Origin: Paenibacillus sanguinis 2301083 = DSM 16941
GTDB lineage: Bacteria > Bacillota > Bacilli > Paenibacillales > Paenibacillaceae
NCBI RefSeq assembly: GCF_000374825.1
Contig: NZ_KB895376.1
Coordinates: 375,460-439,459, forward strand
Direction: 5' to 3'
Length of the DNA: 64,000 nucleotides
Every line of letters starts with the position of its first letter. Position 1 is the stretch's first letter. Position numbers and translations under genes: made by a program. Under the pieces are notes generated by a model. It ran no database searches. It saw only the letters and a program-made list of their open reading frames with translations, and was not told where the DNA came from. This document shows positions 33,990 through 43,952 of the stretch, one piece after another.

Positions 33990-35555
33990 TTATTGGTCAA
34001 GAAATGCGTCAATTTGACTTTGCAGTTCCTGCTGAATGACATCGAGTCCCGCTGCCTGCAATTGCTTGATCAGATCAGCCTGCCCCTTCTCCAAATCCTT
34101 GATAAGGCCATATTCCAATGGAATCGCATAACGCAGCATGACATTTCCTACGTTCGCTACTTCGTTCTTCACCTTCGTGTCGTCGAATACAAAGGTCTCC
34201 AGCGGAAAATGATACACCTTGGACTGCCACTCTTCCAGCATTTTTGTACCTTCCTCCGGATACGAAGCATCTGTACGGTTCAACAGGGAGTTCCAGCCCC
34301 ATACGGAGAAACCCGTATAATTCGCGTAGCTGGGACCCGGATTGTACTTATCGTCGCCCACAGGCTCGTAATGCTTGCCGGCTATGCCATACATCGTCAG
34401 ATCATGAATTTCCTTATCGTTCTGGAGCAAATCAATCAGCATAAGTGAACGTTCGGGTTGCTTGGAGGTTGCATGAATGCTCATGCCATTTTGCGTCGAG
34501 ATGGCCCCGATCTTTTTCTTGTCTGGGGTTAAGTCGGCTATGCCCACCTCCAACTCCGGCTTGTCGCGGCGAATTTCACCAATATTGCTGGAAATGGTTC
34601 CGAGATTATGCGAATAAGAAGAAATTTTACCGGCTTTGATATCCTGAAAGACATCATTTTTATTGCTAACAATGTTCTTGGACCAGCCCCCATGATCCGC
34701 CAGGTCCTTGTAATACTCTATGAGCTGTGTAAATTCCGGCGTATCGTACACATTAAAGACTTGGCCGGAGGGGTCATCCAGCTTGTAGCCCAGCGGGAAA
34801 TTATAATCGACCAAATTCCATTCGTTTTGCTGTTCCAGCAAAATTTGGTCCAACTCATGCCACTTCCAGCCATCTGCCGGTTTGGCTCCAAATGGGCTGA
34901 TGCCCTTCTCCCCAGCAATCGCCTTTAAGTAAGCCGCATAAGTCTCCGGACTATTCACCGGGTCCAAATTGTATTTTTTTCGCAAATCCTCGCGAATTAG
35001 CACCACCTTGTCCGTAACTTCCTGATTGTTATTGGGCACCATGTACAGCTTGCCGTTGACCTTCGCTTGCTCCCATGCAACTTCAGATAACGATTCCCAG
35101 GTCTTGGGGGCGTATTGCTGCAGCATCTCTTCCGTCAACTCTAGGAATCCGCCCTTTAGCACCTGATCATTGTAAAAGGCCCAGTTCGCCGTATAAGCGA
35201 TGTCAAAATCCTCATTGGCGGCAAATTTCAGCGGATATTTTTGCGTCCAATCCGCCCAATCGAGAAATTCCGTTTCTACGGTAGCGTTGATCTTCTCCTT
35301 TAACAGTCGATTCAATTCTCCGAACACTTCATCATAATCCGTTGGCTTACTGCCAATCATCAGCAGCTTAAGCGTCGCTTCCTTGGAGATATCCCCCGCT
35401 CCCTCGGTCACTTCAGGCGCTCCAGTATTACCCGGCGCAGCCGCTTCCTTCCCTTGATTTGTCTCATTCCCCGTACTACTCCCGCATGCAGAGAGCACAG
35501 CGGCCAGTACGCAAATGACGGCAAGCAGAACCATGAAGCTCTTGTTTGGTTTCAT
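33990..35555 (-). CDS. Sugar-binding lipoprotein (system 2, LplA-like)
   Basis: A 521-residue lipoprotein: signal peptide MKPNKSFMVLLAVICVLAAV with lipobox LSAC, a tether, then a large solute-binding domain with DEVFGELNRLLKEKINATVE and a C-terminal region typical of the long LplA-type CUT1 binding proteins. It is exposed outside the membrane and feeds the two LplB/LplC-type permeases encoded upstream. The GH42 gene begins 15 bases after its stop. AGGGGG precedes the ATG. Confidence 0.92.
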   Translation of the reverse strand: MKPNKSFMVLLAVICVLAAVLSACGSSTGNETNQGKEAAAPGNTGAPEVTEGAGDISKEATLKLLMIGSKPTDYDEVFGELNRLLKEKINATVETEFLDWADWTQKYPLKFAANEDFDIAYTANWAFYNDQVLKGGFLELTEEMLQQYAPKTWESLSEVAWEQAKVNGKLYMVPNNNQEVTDKVVLIREDLRKKYNLDPVNSPETYAAYLKAIAGEKGISPFGAKPADGWKWHELDQILLEQQNEWNLVDYNFPLGYKLDDPSGQVFNVYDTPEFTQLIEYYKDLADHGGWSKNIVSNKNDVFQDIKAGKISSYSHNLGTISSNIGEIRRDKPELEVGIADLTPDKKKIGAISTQNGMSIHATSKQPERSLMLIDLLQNDKEIHDLTMYGIAGKHYEPVGDDKYNPGPSYANYTGFSVWGWNSLLNRTDASYPEEGTKMLEEWQSKVYHFPLETFVFDDTKVKNEVANVGNVMLRYAIPLEYGLIKDLEKGQADLIKQLQAAGLDVIQQELQSQIDAFLDQ

Positions 35556-35617
35556 GACTGTAATTCCCCCTAAAGAATAAGATGAATGTATCTATTAGCA
35601 ACCAGGTTGCCCTGAGG

Positions 35618-36553
35618 TCACCCCTTCACCGCACCGATCGTCAACCCCTGCACGAAGTAACGCTGAATAAAAGGATATGCGATCATAATAGGTCCCGTAG
35701 CTACGATAGTCATCGCCATCTTCAGACTCTCCGTCGGGATATCCGAGGACATAACCGCCCCGGCGGCCATCATGGCTTTGCGCATGCCGTCCATATTGCC
35801 AAGCAGGCGGTACAGGTAGTATTGCAGCGGCATCAGATCAGAGTTGGAAATGAACAAAAGCGCGTTGTACCAATCATTCCAGTAGCCCAGCGCGATAAAC
35901 AACCCGATAGTCGCCAGAGCCGGCTTCGATAACGGAAGAACGAACTGGAGGTAAATTTGAAAATCATTGGCTCCGTCGATCTTGGCCGATTCAATAATGC
36001 CTTCCGGGATACTGCTCATGAACGACTTCATGACAATGATATAGAAAACATTCATCAGCATCGGCAAAATAAGCACCAGCAGCGTGTCCTTCAATTGCAG
36101 ATAGTTAACGATCAGCAAATACCACGGAACCAGCCCTCCACTGAACAAGGTCGTGAAGAAAAAGAAGAAAGAGAAGCGGTTCCGCCATTTGAAATCTTTT
36201 CTGGATAGCACATAGGCCGTCATAGAGGTTAGAAACAAGCCAAAGAAAGTTCCAAGCAGGGTCACGCTAATCGTAATTCCGTAAGCCTTCAGCATTTCCT
36301 CCGGATATTTAAAAAGAATCGCATAAGCCTCCAGAGAGAAGGTAGAGGGAATAAGCTGAAATCCGTGCTCAATAATGCTGCTCTCCTCCGTCAGAGACGA
36401 AGAGATCACCAATATGAAGGGAAACAGGCAAAAGAGAGTCAGTAACGTCAGCACGGTGTACCCCAGCAGCTGCAGCAGCAAGCGATCCGGGGCCAGGCGT
36501 TTCTTGCTCACAGACAATGGTGCCGGTATGATTTTTGGTACGTTCAATCTCAT
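35618..36553 (-). CDS. Sugar ABC transporter permease (system 2, LplC/YtcP-like)
   Basis: A 311-residue inner-membrane protein with six helices, the EAA loop IIESAKIDGANDFQIYLQFV and the family ending LTIGAVKG. The ATG at 36553 is used because GGAGG lies about ten bases upstream; the GTG at 36565 overlaps that site. It is the second permease of system 2, following the LplB-like gene by a short gap. Confidence 0.92.
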   Translation of the reverse strand: MRLNVPKIIPAPLSVSKKRLAPDRLLLQLLGYTVLTLLTLFCLFPFILVISSSLTEESSIIEHGFQLIPSTFSLEAYAILFKYPEEMLKAYGITISVTLLGTFFGLFLTSMTAYVLSRKDFKWRNRFSFFFFFTTLFSGGLVPWYLLIVNYLQLKDTLLVLILPMLMNVFYIIVMKSFMSSIPEGIIESAKIDGANDFQIYLQFVLPLSKPALATIGLFIALGYWNDWYNALLFISNSDLMPLQYYLYRLLGNMDGMRKAMMAAGAVMSSDIPTESLKMAMTIVATGPIMIAYPFIQRYFVQGLTIGAVKG

Positions 36554-36574
36554 GTTTGATTTCACCTCCGCAGG

Positions 36575-37495
36575 TTAAAATAAGGCGCGATCCGGATCAT
36601 ATCTACGCACCGCATAGTTGGCCAGCATAATCGTAGCGAAGCCCAGTATGGACTGATAGAAGCCTGCCGCCGCCGACATGCCAATTTCATTTGAGGTTGT
36701 CAGCGAGCGAAATACAAAGGTATCAATGACATCGGTGGAGGAGAACAGCAGTCCGTTGTTACCGACCATGTTGTAGAACATACCGAAGTCCCCTCGGAAA
36801 ATATTGCCCACAGCCAGAAGCATGAGAATGATAGCTGTAGGATACAGATTGGGAATGGTAATCCGACGTATTCGCTGGAAGACATTCGCTCCATCAATTT
36901 CCGCCGCTTCATACATTTCCGTATCGATGCTGGTAATCGCGGCCAAGTACATGATCGTGCCGTAACCCAGCGCCTTCCACGCAGATACTACGATGAGAAT
37001 CAGCGGCCAGTATGATGCCGTATTATAGATATCAAGAGGCTCCAGCCCGATAGCACCCAGAAGCACGTTGATAGTGCCATAATCATAGTTGAACAGATTG
37101 TAGGCAATAGCCCCAACGACAACCCATGAAATGAAATAAGGAAGGAACATGACCGTTTGCGTTAGCTTTCGGAACCACGGGCCCGCTGCCTCAAACAACA
37201 AAATAGCGGCAAAAATCTGGAGTGCGTTGTTCACTATAATGAAGGCAAGATTATAGAGTCCGGTATTGCGCGTAACTCGCCAGGCATCCCCTGATTCAAA
37301 GAAGAAGCGGAAGTTGTCAAGCCCATTCCATGGACTTCCGAACACCCCGCCCGTGTAGTTGTATTGCTTGAAGGCTAATACAATCCCTGCCATCGGCACA
37401 TAAGCGAACAGCAGAAAAAACAATACGGCTGGTACGAGCATAAGCAGCAGTATTTTATATTTCTTGATATCGTTCCACAGCCTGTTTAGCTTCAT
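36575..37495 (-). CDS. Sugar ABC transporter permease (system 2, LplB/YteP-like)
   Basis: A 306-residue inner-membrane protein with six helices and the EAA loop MYEAAEIDGANVFQRIRRIT. It is the first gene of the operon permease-permease-binding protein-GH42 on the minus strand. AAAGGGGGAG stands before the ATG. The upstream region (37496-37792, about 300 bases) holds a cre-like palindrome, a TATACT and the terminator of the response regulator gene, but no gene. Confidence 0.93.
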   Translation of the reverse strand: MKLNRLWNDIKKYKILLLMLVPAVLFFLLFAYVPMAGIVLAFKQYNYTGGVFGSPWNGLDNFRFFFESGDAWRVTRNTGLYNLAFIIVNNALQIFAAILLFEAAGPWFRKLTQTVMFLPYFISWVVVGAIAYNLFNYDYGTINVLLGAIGLEPLDIYNTASYWPLILIVVSAWKALGYGTIMYLAAITSIDTEMYEAAEIDGANVFQRIRRITIPNLYPTAIILMLLAVGNIFRGDFGMFYNMVGNNGLLFSSTDVIDTFVFRSLTTSNEIGMSAAAGFYQSILGFATIMLANYAVRRYDPDRALF

Positions 37496-37642
37496 GGTTC
37501 GAGCTCCCCCTTTAAAAGCCGGATGAACAATAGTGGCCTGCGGTCGATATGGGCTTACACTCGCTGTTTCAACTCCATACCGGCTCTCCGTTTACTTGTT
37601 CGCCACGCTTTTAGATGATTGTCTATATAAAAACAGTATAAA

Positions 37643-37656
37643 GTTAAGCGCTTACC
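37643..37656 (-). promoter_or_regulatory. Possible cre site upstream of the system 2 operon
   Basis: GTTAAGCGCTTACC contains the palindrome TAAGCGCTTA, close to the CcpA cre core. A minus-strand TATACT at 37634-37639 lies beside it, so the site would overlap the operon promoter. Confidence 0.5.
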
Positions 37657-37726
37657 AAAGGGATTCAGTAAAACAACTAATCCTAATACTAATTCCACGA
37701 TTGCCCCTTGGCTTCCCGGTATTTAC

Positions 37727-37770
37727 AAAAAAAGGACGCTTCCGACCTGCAAACAGGCCTCACGCGTCCC
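37727..37770 (-). terminator. Terminator after the system 2 response regulator
   Basis: On the minus strand GGACGC pairs with GCGTCC, with an inner CCTG/CAGG helix, and is followed by seven T residues. It separates the two-component genes from the transporter operon. Confidence 0.8.
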
Positions 37771-37792
37771 TGACCACATGTAGCAGCTACCC

Positions 37793-39367
37793 TTAAACTC
37801 GGAGTGCTTTGCGATATTGCCCCGGCGTCATGCCGGTGGCTTGCTTGAACTGGCGATTGAAATAAATAATATTTCTGTAGCCCATCCGCTCGGCAATCTC
37901 ATAAATCTTGTATCCCGGATCTTGCAGCAATGAGCAAATCCGCCTGGTTCGGAGTTCATTCAGAAAGTCGCTGAAATGCTCCCCGGTTTCTTCCTTGAAC
38001 AAATAGCCCAGGTAATTGGGGCTGAAGTCGAAGTGAGCGGCCACTTCCTTCAAGGTAATTTTCTGCTCCAGGTGATCCTCGACATAATGGATCACTTCTT
38101 CGATAAGCTTGCGCTTCTGCTTCGTCTTCTTGGCATATAGCAATTCGGATAATTCAAAGAACCTCTTGCGTAGCCAGGAGACAATATCATGAATCGTCTC
38201 GAACTGGAACAGAAGCTCGGGTTGCTTCGTATCCCAGCTGAGCAGCTCGTACAAATCCTCATGAATCTCCCGTAGTCCGGCATGCAGCTTCGCGGTGATT
38301 TGAATAATCAAATCATACGCATCATTTTTATAAGCTAACGGCTGGCCCTGGTAGAAGAGTTCCACCAGACAATCATCAATTCCAACCAGGTCATAGCTTA
38401 GAATAGCCTTAAGCATCCGCTTCAGGATATCATCCACTTGCTCCGAGACCCAACGGTTCCCGGGCGTCAATAACCGGTTCTCGCGAATCAGCCGATTTTT
38501 GCCAACCAGCCACTTGGCGCTTAATGCAGCCTGAGCTCGCCGGTATGAATCACGCAGTTCCTCTTCCGTTCGAGCCTCTGTGCCTACCCCGACCGTTACG
38601 GAGAACGCCGAGATCTGCCGCACAGCCCGGACTAACTCCTCAAGCCATTCCAGGAATAGAGGCTCCGGCATCCCCGCCAACAGAACGTACCGGGCCGGCT
38701 GATCAATCATAAATGTACCCAGCTTCATCTCGGAAACAAAATACTGTACAAACGAAAAGACCTTATGGATTTGATGGTCCCGCTCCTCCTTCGGCAATCC
38801 CCCTGCCTTCCATTGCACATCATCCACTTCTATGATGGCGGCTACCGTGCCCACCTGAAGCAACGGGCTTATCAGCCCCTGGACATGTCCTGTAACCTGC
38901 TCGGGGGAAATTCCATTCAGCCACCGCAGCAACATGCCCTCACCCAGCAGGGTCAAAGCTTCGGTATACGTGCGATCCTGCTCATGCTCCCGTCTGATCG
39001 TGTCACATAATCCACCAACCATCTCATAGAGTTCTTGATCGCCCACCGGCTTCAGCAGGTATCCAGATGCGCTTATGCTAATAGCCTCTTTGGCATATTC
39101 GAAGTCTTCATGCCCGCTGATAAACACAATTTTCACACCTGGAGCATGCTCCTTGGCTTTCCGGGCGAATTCCATTCCAGACATAATCGGCATGCGAATA
39201 TCACACAGAATCAAGTCGACTTGCTCGTGTTCCATCACCTTCAGTGCTTTGAAGCCGCTGTTTACGGCTGCAATAACCTGCAAGTCAAGCCCGCTGCCAG
39301 CCACTCTTCGCCGAAGCCATTCCAGATCAACCGCCTCATCATCGACCAACAATACATTGACATTCAT
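37793..39367 (-). CDS. Response regulator, YesN/AraC type (system 2)
   Basis: A 524-residue regulator starting MNVNVLLVDDEAVDLEWLRR. The receiver has the phospho-acceptor Asp in LILCDIRMPIMSG and Lys in LLKPVG; the C-terminal AraC domain contains FDFSPNYLGYLFKEETGEHF and IAERMGYRNIIYFNRQFKQA. The ATG at 39367 is directly preceded by an in-frame GTG at 39370, and both are served by GGAGG. It is transcribed with the kinase gene upstream and likely activates the permease-binding protein-GH42 operon. Confidence 0.93.
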   Translation of the reverse strand: MNVNVLLVDDEAVDLEWLRRRVAGSGLDLQVIAAVNSGFKALKVMEHEQVDLILCDIRMPIMSGMEFARKAKEHAPGVKIVFISGHEDFEYAKEAISISASGYLLKPVGDQELYEMVGGLCDTIRREHEQDRTYTEALTLLGEGMLLRWLNGISPEQVTGHVQGLISPLLQVGTVAAIIEVDDVQWKAGGLPKEERDHQIHKVFSFVQYFVSEMKLGTFMIDQPARYVLLAGMPEPLFLEWLEELVRAVRQISAFSVTVGVGTEARTEEELRDSYRRAQAALSAKWLVGKNRLIRENRLLTPGNRWVSEQVDDILKRMLKAILSYDLVGIDDCLVELFYQGQPLAYKNDAYDLIIQITAKLHAGLREIHEDLYELLSWDTKQPELLFQFETIHDIVSWLRKRFFELSELLYAKKTKQKRKLIEEVIHYVEDHLEQKITLKEVAAHFDFSPNYLGYLFKEETGEHFSDFLNELRTRRICSLLQDPGYKIYEIAERMGYRNIIYFNRQFKQATGMTPGQYRKALRV

Positions 39368-39493
39368 CACGCATTCCTCCGCGCTAAAATACTCCCATTT
39401 TGAGCATAATAGCCCTTTCTAGCCCTGAACATAGCGGTATTCAATGAAAAGTGATACAAATTCACCGATTTACGGTTTCTGCTGGAAATCAGG

Positions 39494-41206
39494 TTATGGA
39501 TCGGGTGCCGATGCAGGAGTGAATGGAATTTTTATTTGCACCGTCGTCCCCCCACCAAATATGCTGGCAATTCGGATTCCGTAAGGTTCGCCGTATCTTA
39601 GTCGAATTCGTTCGTGGACATTCTTCACCCCATAGCCACCTGAGTGGGTGGGGCCCTCGATCAAACGTGCTGCCACCTCCGGCTTCATACCGATTCCGTT
39701 GTCGATAACTTTAAGCTCTATCTGGTGTCCGCGCCGTTTTCCCACGATTAAAATGGTAATGGTCTCCCCAAACCAGGCATGCTTGAATGTATTTTCCACA
39801 AAGGGCTGAAGAATCAGCTTCATGACCGGAATCGGCAAAATTTCAGGCTCCACATCAATATGTACCGCAAAGGCCCCCGCATACTTGACTCTTTGAATGT
39901 CGAGATAGGTTTCTACCTGCATTAACTCATTTTGCAGCGTGGTAACCACCTTTCCCTGATTCAAGGTCAGCCGGTAGAAGCGCGACAAGCCCTGTACCAT
40001 CTCAGTCACCTTGGAGGTCTCGCCCAAGTTAGCCAAGCTACTAATCGTAGACAATGTATTATATAGAAAATGCGGATTGATTTGCGCTTGCAGCGCCTTA
40101 AGCTCTGCTTGCTTTTTCTCAATGCCCTGCACATACACACTGTTGATCAACTTCTGAATATCGTCGGCCATAACATTAAACGCGTCGGCAATATGCACAA
40201 ATTCATCATTGCCAGAGAACCGAATTCGCTTCTGGAAGTTCCCATCCTGAAATGAACGGACCAGCCGGACAATCCGGTTCATCTTCCGGCCGGACAAGCG
40301 GGCTACAACCAGCCCGATCACGGTCATACCGATAAAGCTGATGCCGCACACGGTCAAGACTACCTGCTGCATTCGGCCTGCGTCCTTCTTCAGATAAGCC
40401 TCTGGCACCAGCGCTTCGATGATGAAATCGGAACCCGGAATCGGCTCATACAAACTCAGGTAGCCATTAACGCCGGCACCCGCCGCCGCGCTTCCCCGTT
40501 GATAAAGCAGCTTACGATCTGCTGCCTTATGTAAGAGGCGTACCGTAATTCCTTCCTCTACCGGGAAGGTAGAGAAATCGCCAAACAGATCATCCAGCGA
40601 AGCGGTGATCCGAAGGTAACCAATCAGGGTTATGTTGCCGTTATACGAGATTAAACGCCGCATATGCGAGATATTGCCAAGCTGCCCATCGGTGTCGACC
40701 TGAACCCAAGTGTTGTCCTGCCCGGATTCTTTCAATTCCCTATACCATGCCGCGCTTTCCATCTCCTTAAAAGGAAAGATATAATAATCGCTCTCGGAGA
40801 TCGGCTCCTCCAAATGATCGCCTGCCACCATGTTCAAGTCGTCATTGAGAGTATATAGCATCAGACGGATATCATTGCCGAACAATTTGAGTGGTGCGGT
40901 GACCTGTGGCACGATGACATCCATCATGACCAGATAAATATCATACGGCTCTCCCCGAGTCTGTAAGGCACGTTGAAACGCCAAGTCACCGAACAGGGTG
41001 TCGGACATTCGCTGAATTTCATCCATCTGATAGCGAATATTATTTCTTGCCTGCTCCATCCCTGTGCGAATATTCGTCTCAGCCATTTCCGTACGGGACT
41101 CCACCAGCATGGAATATGAAACATAGCCGAGAATAACATCTGTCAACAACACCAGCAACAGGTAGGGAATGAGCATTTTATAGGTGAACGGGATATATTT
41201 CTTCAT
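39494..41206 (-). CDS. Sensor histidine kinase, YesM type (system 2)
   Basis: About 571 residues: a membrane helix near residues 8-28, an extracellular sensor domain, a second helix before a HAMP linker (RIVRLVRSFQDGNFQKRI), the His box QINPHFLYNTLSTIS and a HATPase domain with VIDNGIGM and GGYGVKNVHERIRLRYG. The ATG at 41206 follows GGGAGGATGG. The longer frame to 41272 lacks a convincing signal. It senses an extracellular sugar cue for system 2. Confidence 0.92.
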   Translation of the reverse strand: MKKYIPFTYKMLIPYLLLVLLTDVILGYVSYSMLVESRTEMAETNIRTGMEQARNNIRYQMDEIQRMSDTLFGDLAFQRALQTRGEPYDIYLVMMDVIVPQVTAPLKLFGNDIRLMLYTLNDDLNMVAGDHLEEPISESDYYIFPFKEMESAAWYRELKESGQDNTWVQVDTDGQLGNISHMRRLISYNGNITLIGYLRITASLDDLFGDFSTFPVEEGITVRLLHKAADRKLLYQRGSAAAGAGVNGYLSLYEPIPGSDFIIEALVPEAYLKKDAGRMQQVVLTVCGISFIGMTVIGLVVARLSGRKMNRIVRLVRSFQDGNFQKRIRFSGNDEFVHIADAFNVMADDIQKLINSVYVQGIEKKQAELKALQAQINPHFLYNTLSTISSLANLGETSKVTEMVQGLSRFYRLTLNQGKVVTTLQNELMQVETYLDIQRVKYAGAFAVHIDVEPEILPIPVMKLILQPFVENTFKHAWFGETITILIVGKRRGHQIELKVIDNGIGMKPEVAARLIEGPTHSGGYGVKNVHERIRLRYGEPYGIRIASIFGGGTTVQIKIPFTPASAPDP

Positions 41207-41367
41207 ATAACCATCCTCCCCGGGGAGTAAGCTGAGTGACAAGCAAAATCCAGCAGTTTCGTTCTTGTTCAAATTTGGATTATAATAAATTGAATGAGCC
41301 TTATATGACTCAGTGCCTTTTATTTTCAGCTTTCATAAATTGCGAATTCAAAAAGGAGATTAGATAT

Positions 41368-42378
41368 ATGACTAAGTCGCATCTCTTAGACATCCCCGTA
41401 TCCATTCTCGACCTGGCGCCGATTACCATCGGCAGCACAGCCACCGAGTCTCTGCGCAACACGCTGGACCTGGCCCGCCACGCTGAAAATTGGGGGTATC
41501 ATCGTTACTGGCTGGCCGAGCACCACAGCATGCCTGGCATTGCCAGCTCGGCGACCGCCGTTGTCATCGGTCATGTAGCCGGAGGCACCCGCACAATTCG
41601 TGTTGGCTCCGGCGGCATCATGCTGCCCAACCATTCGCCGCTGATTATTGCTGAGCAGTTCGGTACACTGGAATCCCTTTATCCCGGGCGGATTGACCTT
41701 GGCCTGGGACGGGCACCCGGTTCCGACCCGCTTACTTCACAGGCGCTTCGCCGCGGCCCAGGCAGCGATGGTCAGGACTTTCCGGAGCGGCTTGGGGAGC
41801 TGCGCAGCTATTTCCAGCCCACATCAGACTCCACAATGCGGGTAAGAGCCATTCCCGGCGAAGGGCTTAACCTTCCGATCTGGCTGCTCGGCTCCAGTGG
41901 CTTTAGTGCCCAGCTCTCGGCACAGCTAGGACTGCCGTTCTCCTTTGCCAGCCACTTCGCGCCAGATTATCTGATGCCCGCACTGGATTTGTACCGCTCG
42001 AACTTTCAGCCTTCCGCTGGTTTGACTGAGCCTTACGCCATGATCGGTATCAATGCCATTGTGGCGGATACAGATGAGGAAGCTCAATATCTGGCAACTT
42101 CCCAACACCAGCAATTCCTGAATCTGATTCGGCGGCGCACCGCCCAGCTTAGTCCGCCTACGGATCGCCTGGACTGGACACCGCAGGAGCAAGCTCTGGT
42201 CGAGCGCCAACTAGGCTATGCAGCCATCGGCTCTCCTGAGACGGTTGCTGCCCGGCTGGAGCAGATGATTGAGCGCACCAAAGCGAACGAGATCATTGTA
42301 TCCGCCCAAGTCTATGATCATCAGGCCCGATTACGCTCCTATGAGCTGCTGGCCGAGCTATTTGGCGAGAAGCGATGA
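41368..42378 (+). CDS. Luciferase-like flavin-dependent monooxygenase (LLM class)
   Basis: A 336-residue TIM-barrel flavoprotein of the bacterial luciferase superfamily: [60 protein letters not shown] and [13 protein letters not shown] are the signature stretches of the MsnO8/YceB-like group. It oxidises an unknown substrate with reduced FMN and oxygen. The ATG at 41368 follows AAAAGGAG; the frame is open upstream to 41236 without a ribosome binding site. It is a single plus-strand gene between two two-component systems and converges on the next regulator. Confidence 0.92.
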   Translation: MTKSHLLDIPVSILDLAPITIGSTATESLRNTLDLARHAENWGYHRYWLAEHHSMPGIASSATAVVIGHVAGGTRTIRVGSGGIMLPNHSPLIIAEQFGTLESLYPGRIDLGLGRAPGSDPLTSQALRRGPGSDGQDFPERLGELRSYFQPTSDSTMRVRAIPGEGLNLPIWLLGSSGFSAQLSAQLGLPFSFASHFAPDYLMPALDLYRSNFQPSAGLTEPYAMIGINAIVADTDEEAQYLATSQHQQFLNLIRRRTAQLSPPTDRLDWTPQEQALVERQLGYAAIGSPETVAARLEQMIERTKANEIIVSAQVYDHQARLRSYELLAELFGEKR

Positions 42379-42414
42379 AGAGAGGGCTTGCTTCTTATGT
42401 CCTTGCCCCGGCTG

Positions 42415-43938
42415 TTACTCCTGAGGCAAGCCAAGCAAGACCTTCTCCTTGTATTCCGTGGGGCTATACCCCGTATATTCCTTAAATACCTTAGAGAAAT
42501 AATGCTGATCGCTAAAGGATAACACGTCCGACACTTCGCGAAATTTCATCTCCGGCTTGCTGGCCATGAGCCTGCAAGCCTCTTGGATTTTCAACTCGGT
42601 ATAGTATTGAACAAAGGTTCTCTCCGTATATTTCTTCATAATGCGGCTGATATAAGATGGACTGACGTGGAATTTCAACGCTACATCCGTGATGGACAAA
42701 TAGGAATAGAGATTCATCTTCACGTACTCCTCGATCTGTCGGAACAATTCCTCCGCGCTTTTCCGGTTTTGTGATTGCACAACATCAAAGCTTTGTTTTG
42801 CCCACTCCTGGAATTCCCGACAAAATGCATCATAGCTCTCCTGCCCGAGCAGCTGGGCTGCCGAGGTCTCCAGCTCGATGCGAAACTGATGATCCTGCTC
42901 TGCACCGGCCTGCGCGAAAGCATCCACCAACAGCCCGATAAAGCGCTCCAGCTCAATCAGTCTGATGTTCTCCCCCTGCCACTTGCCCAGCGACTCATTC
43001 AGCTTGAGCAGGAATTGTTCCTTGCGCTTGCCGCGAACCAATTCAATGAACATGGAGGCCTCAGCCCGGTCCAGTCCGTGAGAGTCGGGCTGAATGATCG
43101 GAAGCGATACCTCGGTGTCAACCACGATTGGCTGGTGAATACGCTGCGCTTCATCCAGGATTCCGGATATCCGGTGATAGTCCTTGGGCAAGTCCACAGG
43201 GTCGGACGATTGCAGCTGTCCTCCAACCGCCGCCTCAAGCCCAAGCGCTTCCATGCTGCGGCGAACCGTCTCTAGGCAACTAAAGACTGAAGAATAGGTC
43301 CCCAAGGCCGATTTGTGCATCAGGACCAAGAATTCCTTGGACGTCCGGGTAGGGAATACCCAGCAAGGATAGGGAGACAGAGCTTCATTCAGCTCCTGCT
43401 GAATGAAATCCCGCGTCCAATACTGGCTCTCTCCCGTGAAGGGTTGCCTCCGAAGCAGCAGAATGATGTTCCCATAATGCTGAAACTGGTCGCCAAGCCG
43501 CAAATGAGTGTAATATTTCGGATCGATGATCTCCTTCAACATCTCCGCTCCACCCGAGGTTCTCTGGTCCAGACGTTCCATGGCCCGATTCATGACTTCC
43601 GACAATTGCTTGAGTTCAACCGGCTTAAGTAAATAATCAAATACCTGCAGGTTAAGGGCTTTACGTGTATATTCAAAATCGTTGTAGCCGCTGATTAACA
43701 CAAATAACAGCTCGGACTGAATCGGCTTGGCCCGCTCAATCAAGGTCAGACCATCCATCTTCGGCATGCGGATATCGGTCAATACCAGATCGACGGACTG
43801 CTGCTGGAGCAGCTCCAGGGCCTCTTCTCCATTCCCTGCCGTTCGTACTATCTCGATAGGAAGCCCCAGCGAATTCAGCAGGGTCTTGATATTTCGTAAA
43901 ATCGGCTTGCTGTCCTCCACAATCATGACATTGTACAT
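42415..43938 (-). CDS. Response regulator, YesN/AraC type (system 3)
   Basis: A 507-residue regulator starting MYNVMIVEDSKPILRNIKTL, with phospho-acceptor Asp in LVLTDIRMPKMDG and Lys in LLKPVEL. The C-terminal AraC domain has FHVSPSYISRIMKKYTERTF and VSDVLSFSDQHYFSKVFKEY. The ATG at 43938 follows AGGGGAG, 14 bases after the kinase stop. It likely controls the divergent binding protein-permease operon of system 3. Confidence 0.93.
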   Translation of the reverse strand: MYNVMIVEDSKPILRNIKTLLNSLGLPIEIVRTAGNGEEALELLQQQSVDLVLTDIRMPKMDGLTLIERAKPIQSELLFVLISGYNDFEYTRKALNLQVFDYLLKPVELKQLSEVMNRAMERLDQRTSGGAEMLKEIIDPKYYTHLRLGDQFQHYGNIILLLRRQPFTGESQYWTRDFIQQELNEALSPYPCWVFPTRTSKEFLVLMHKSALGTYSSVFSCLETVRRSMEALGLEAAVGGQLQSSDPVDLPKDYHRISGILDEAQRIHQPIVVDTEVSLPIIQPDSHGLDRAEASMFIELVRGKRKEQFLLKLNESLGKWQGENIRLIELERFIGLLVDAFAQAGAEQDHQFRIELETSAAQLLGQESYDAFCREFQEWAKQSFDVVQSQNRKSAEELFRQIEEYVKMNLYSYLSITDVALKFHVSPSYISRIMKKYTERTFVQYYTELKIQEACRLMASKPEMKFREVSDVLSFSDQHYFSKVFKEYTGYSPTEYKEKVLLGLPQE

Positions 43939-43952
43939 GGTACTCCCCTCTC

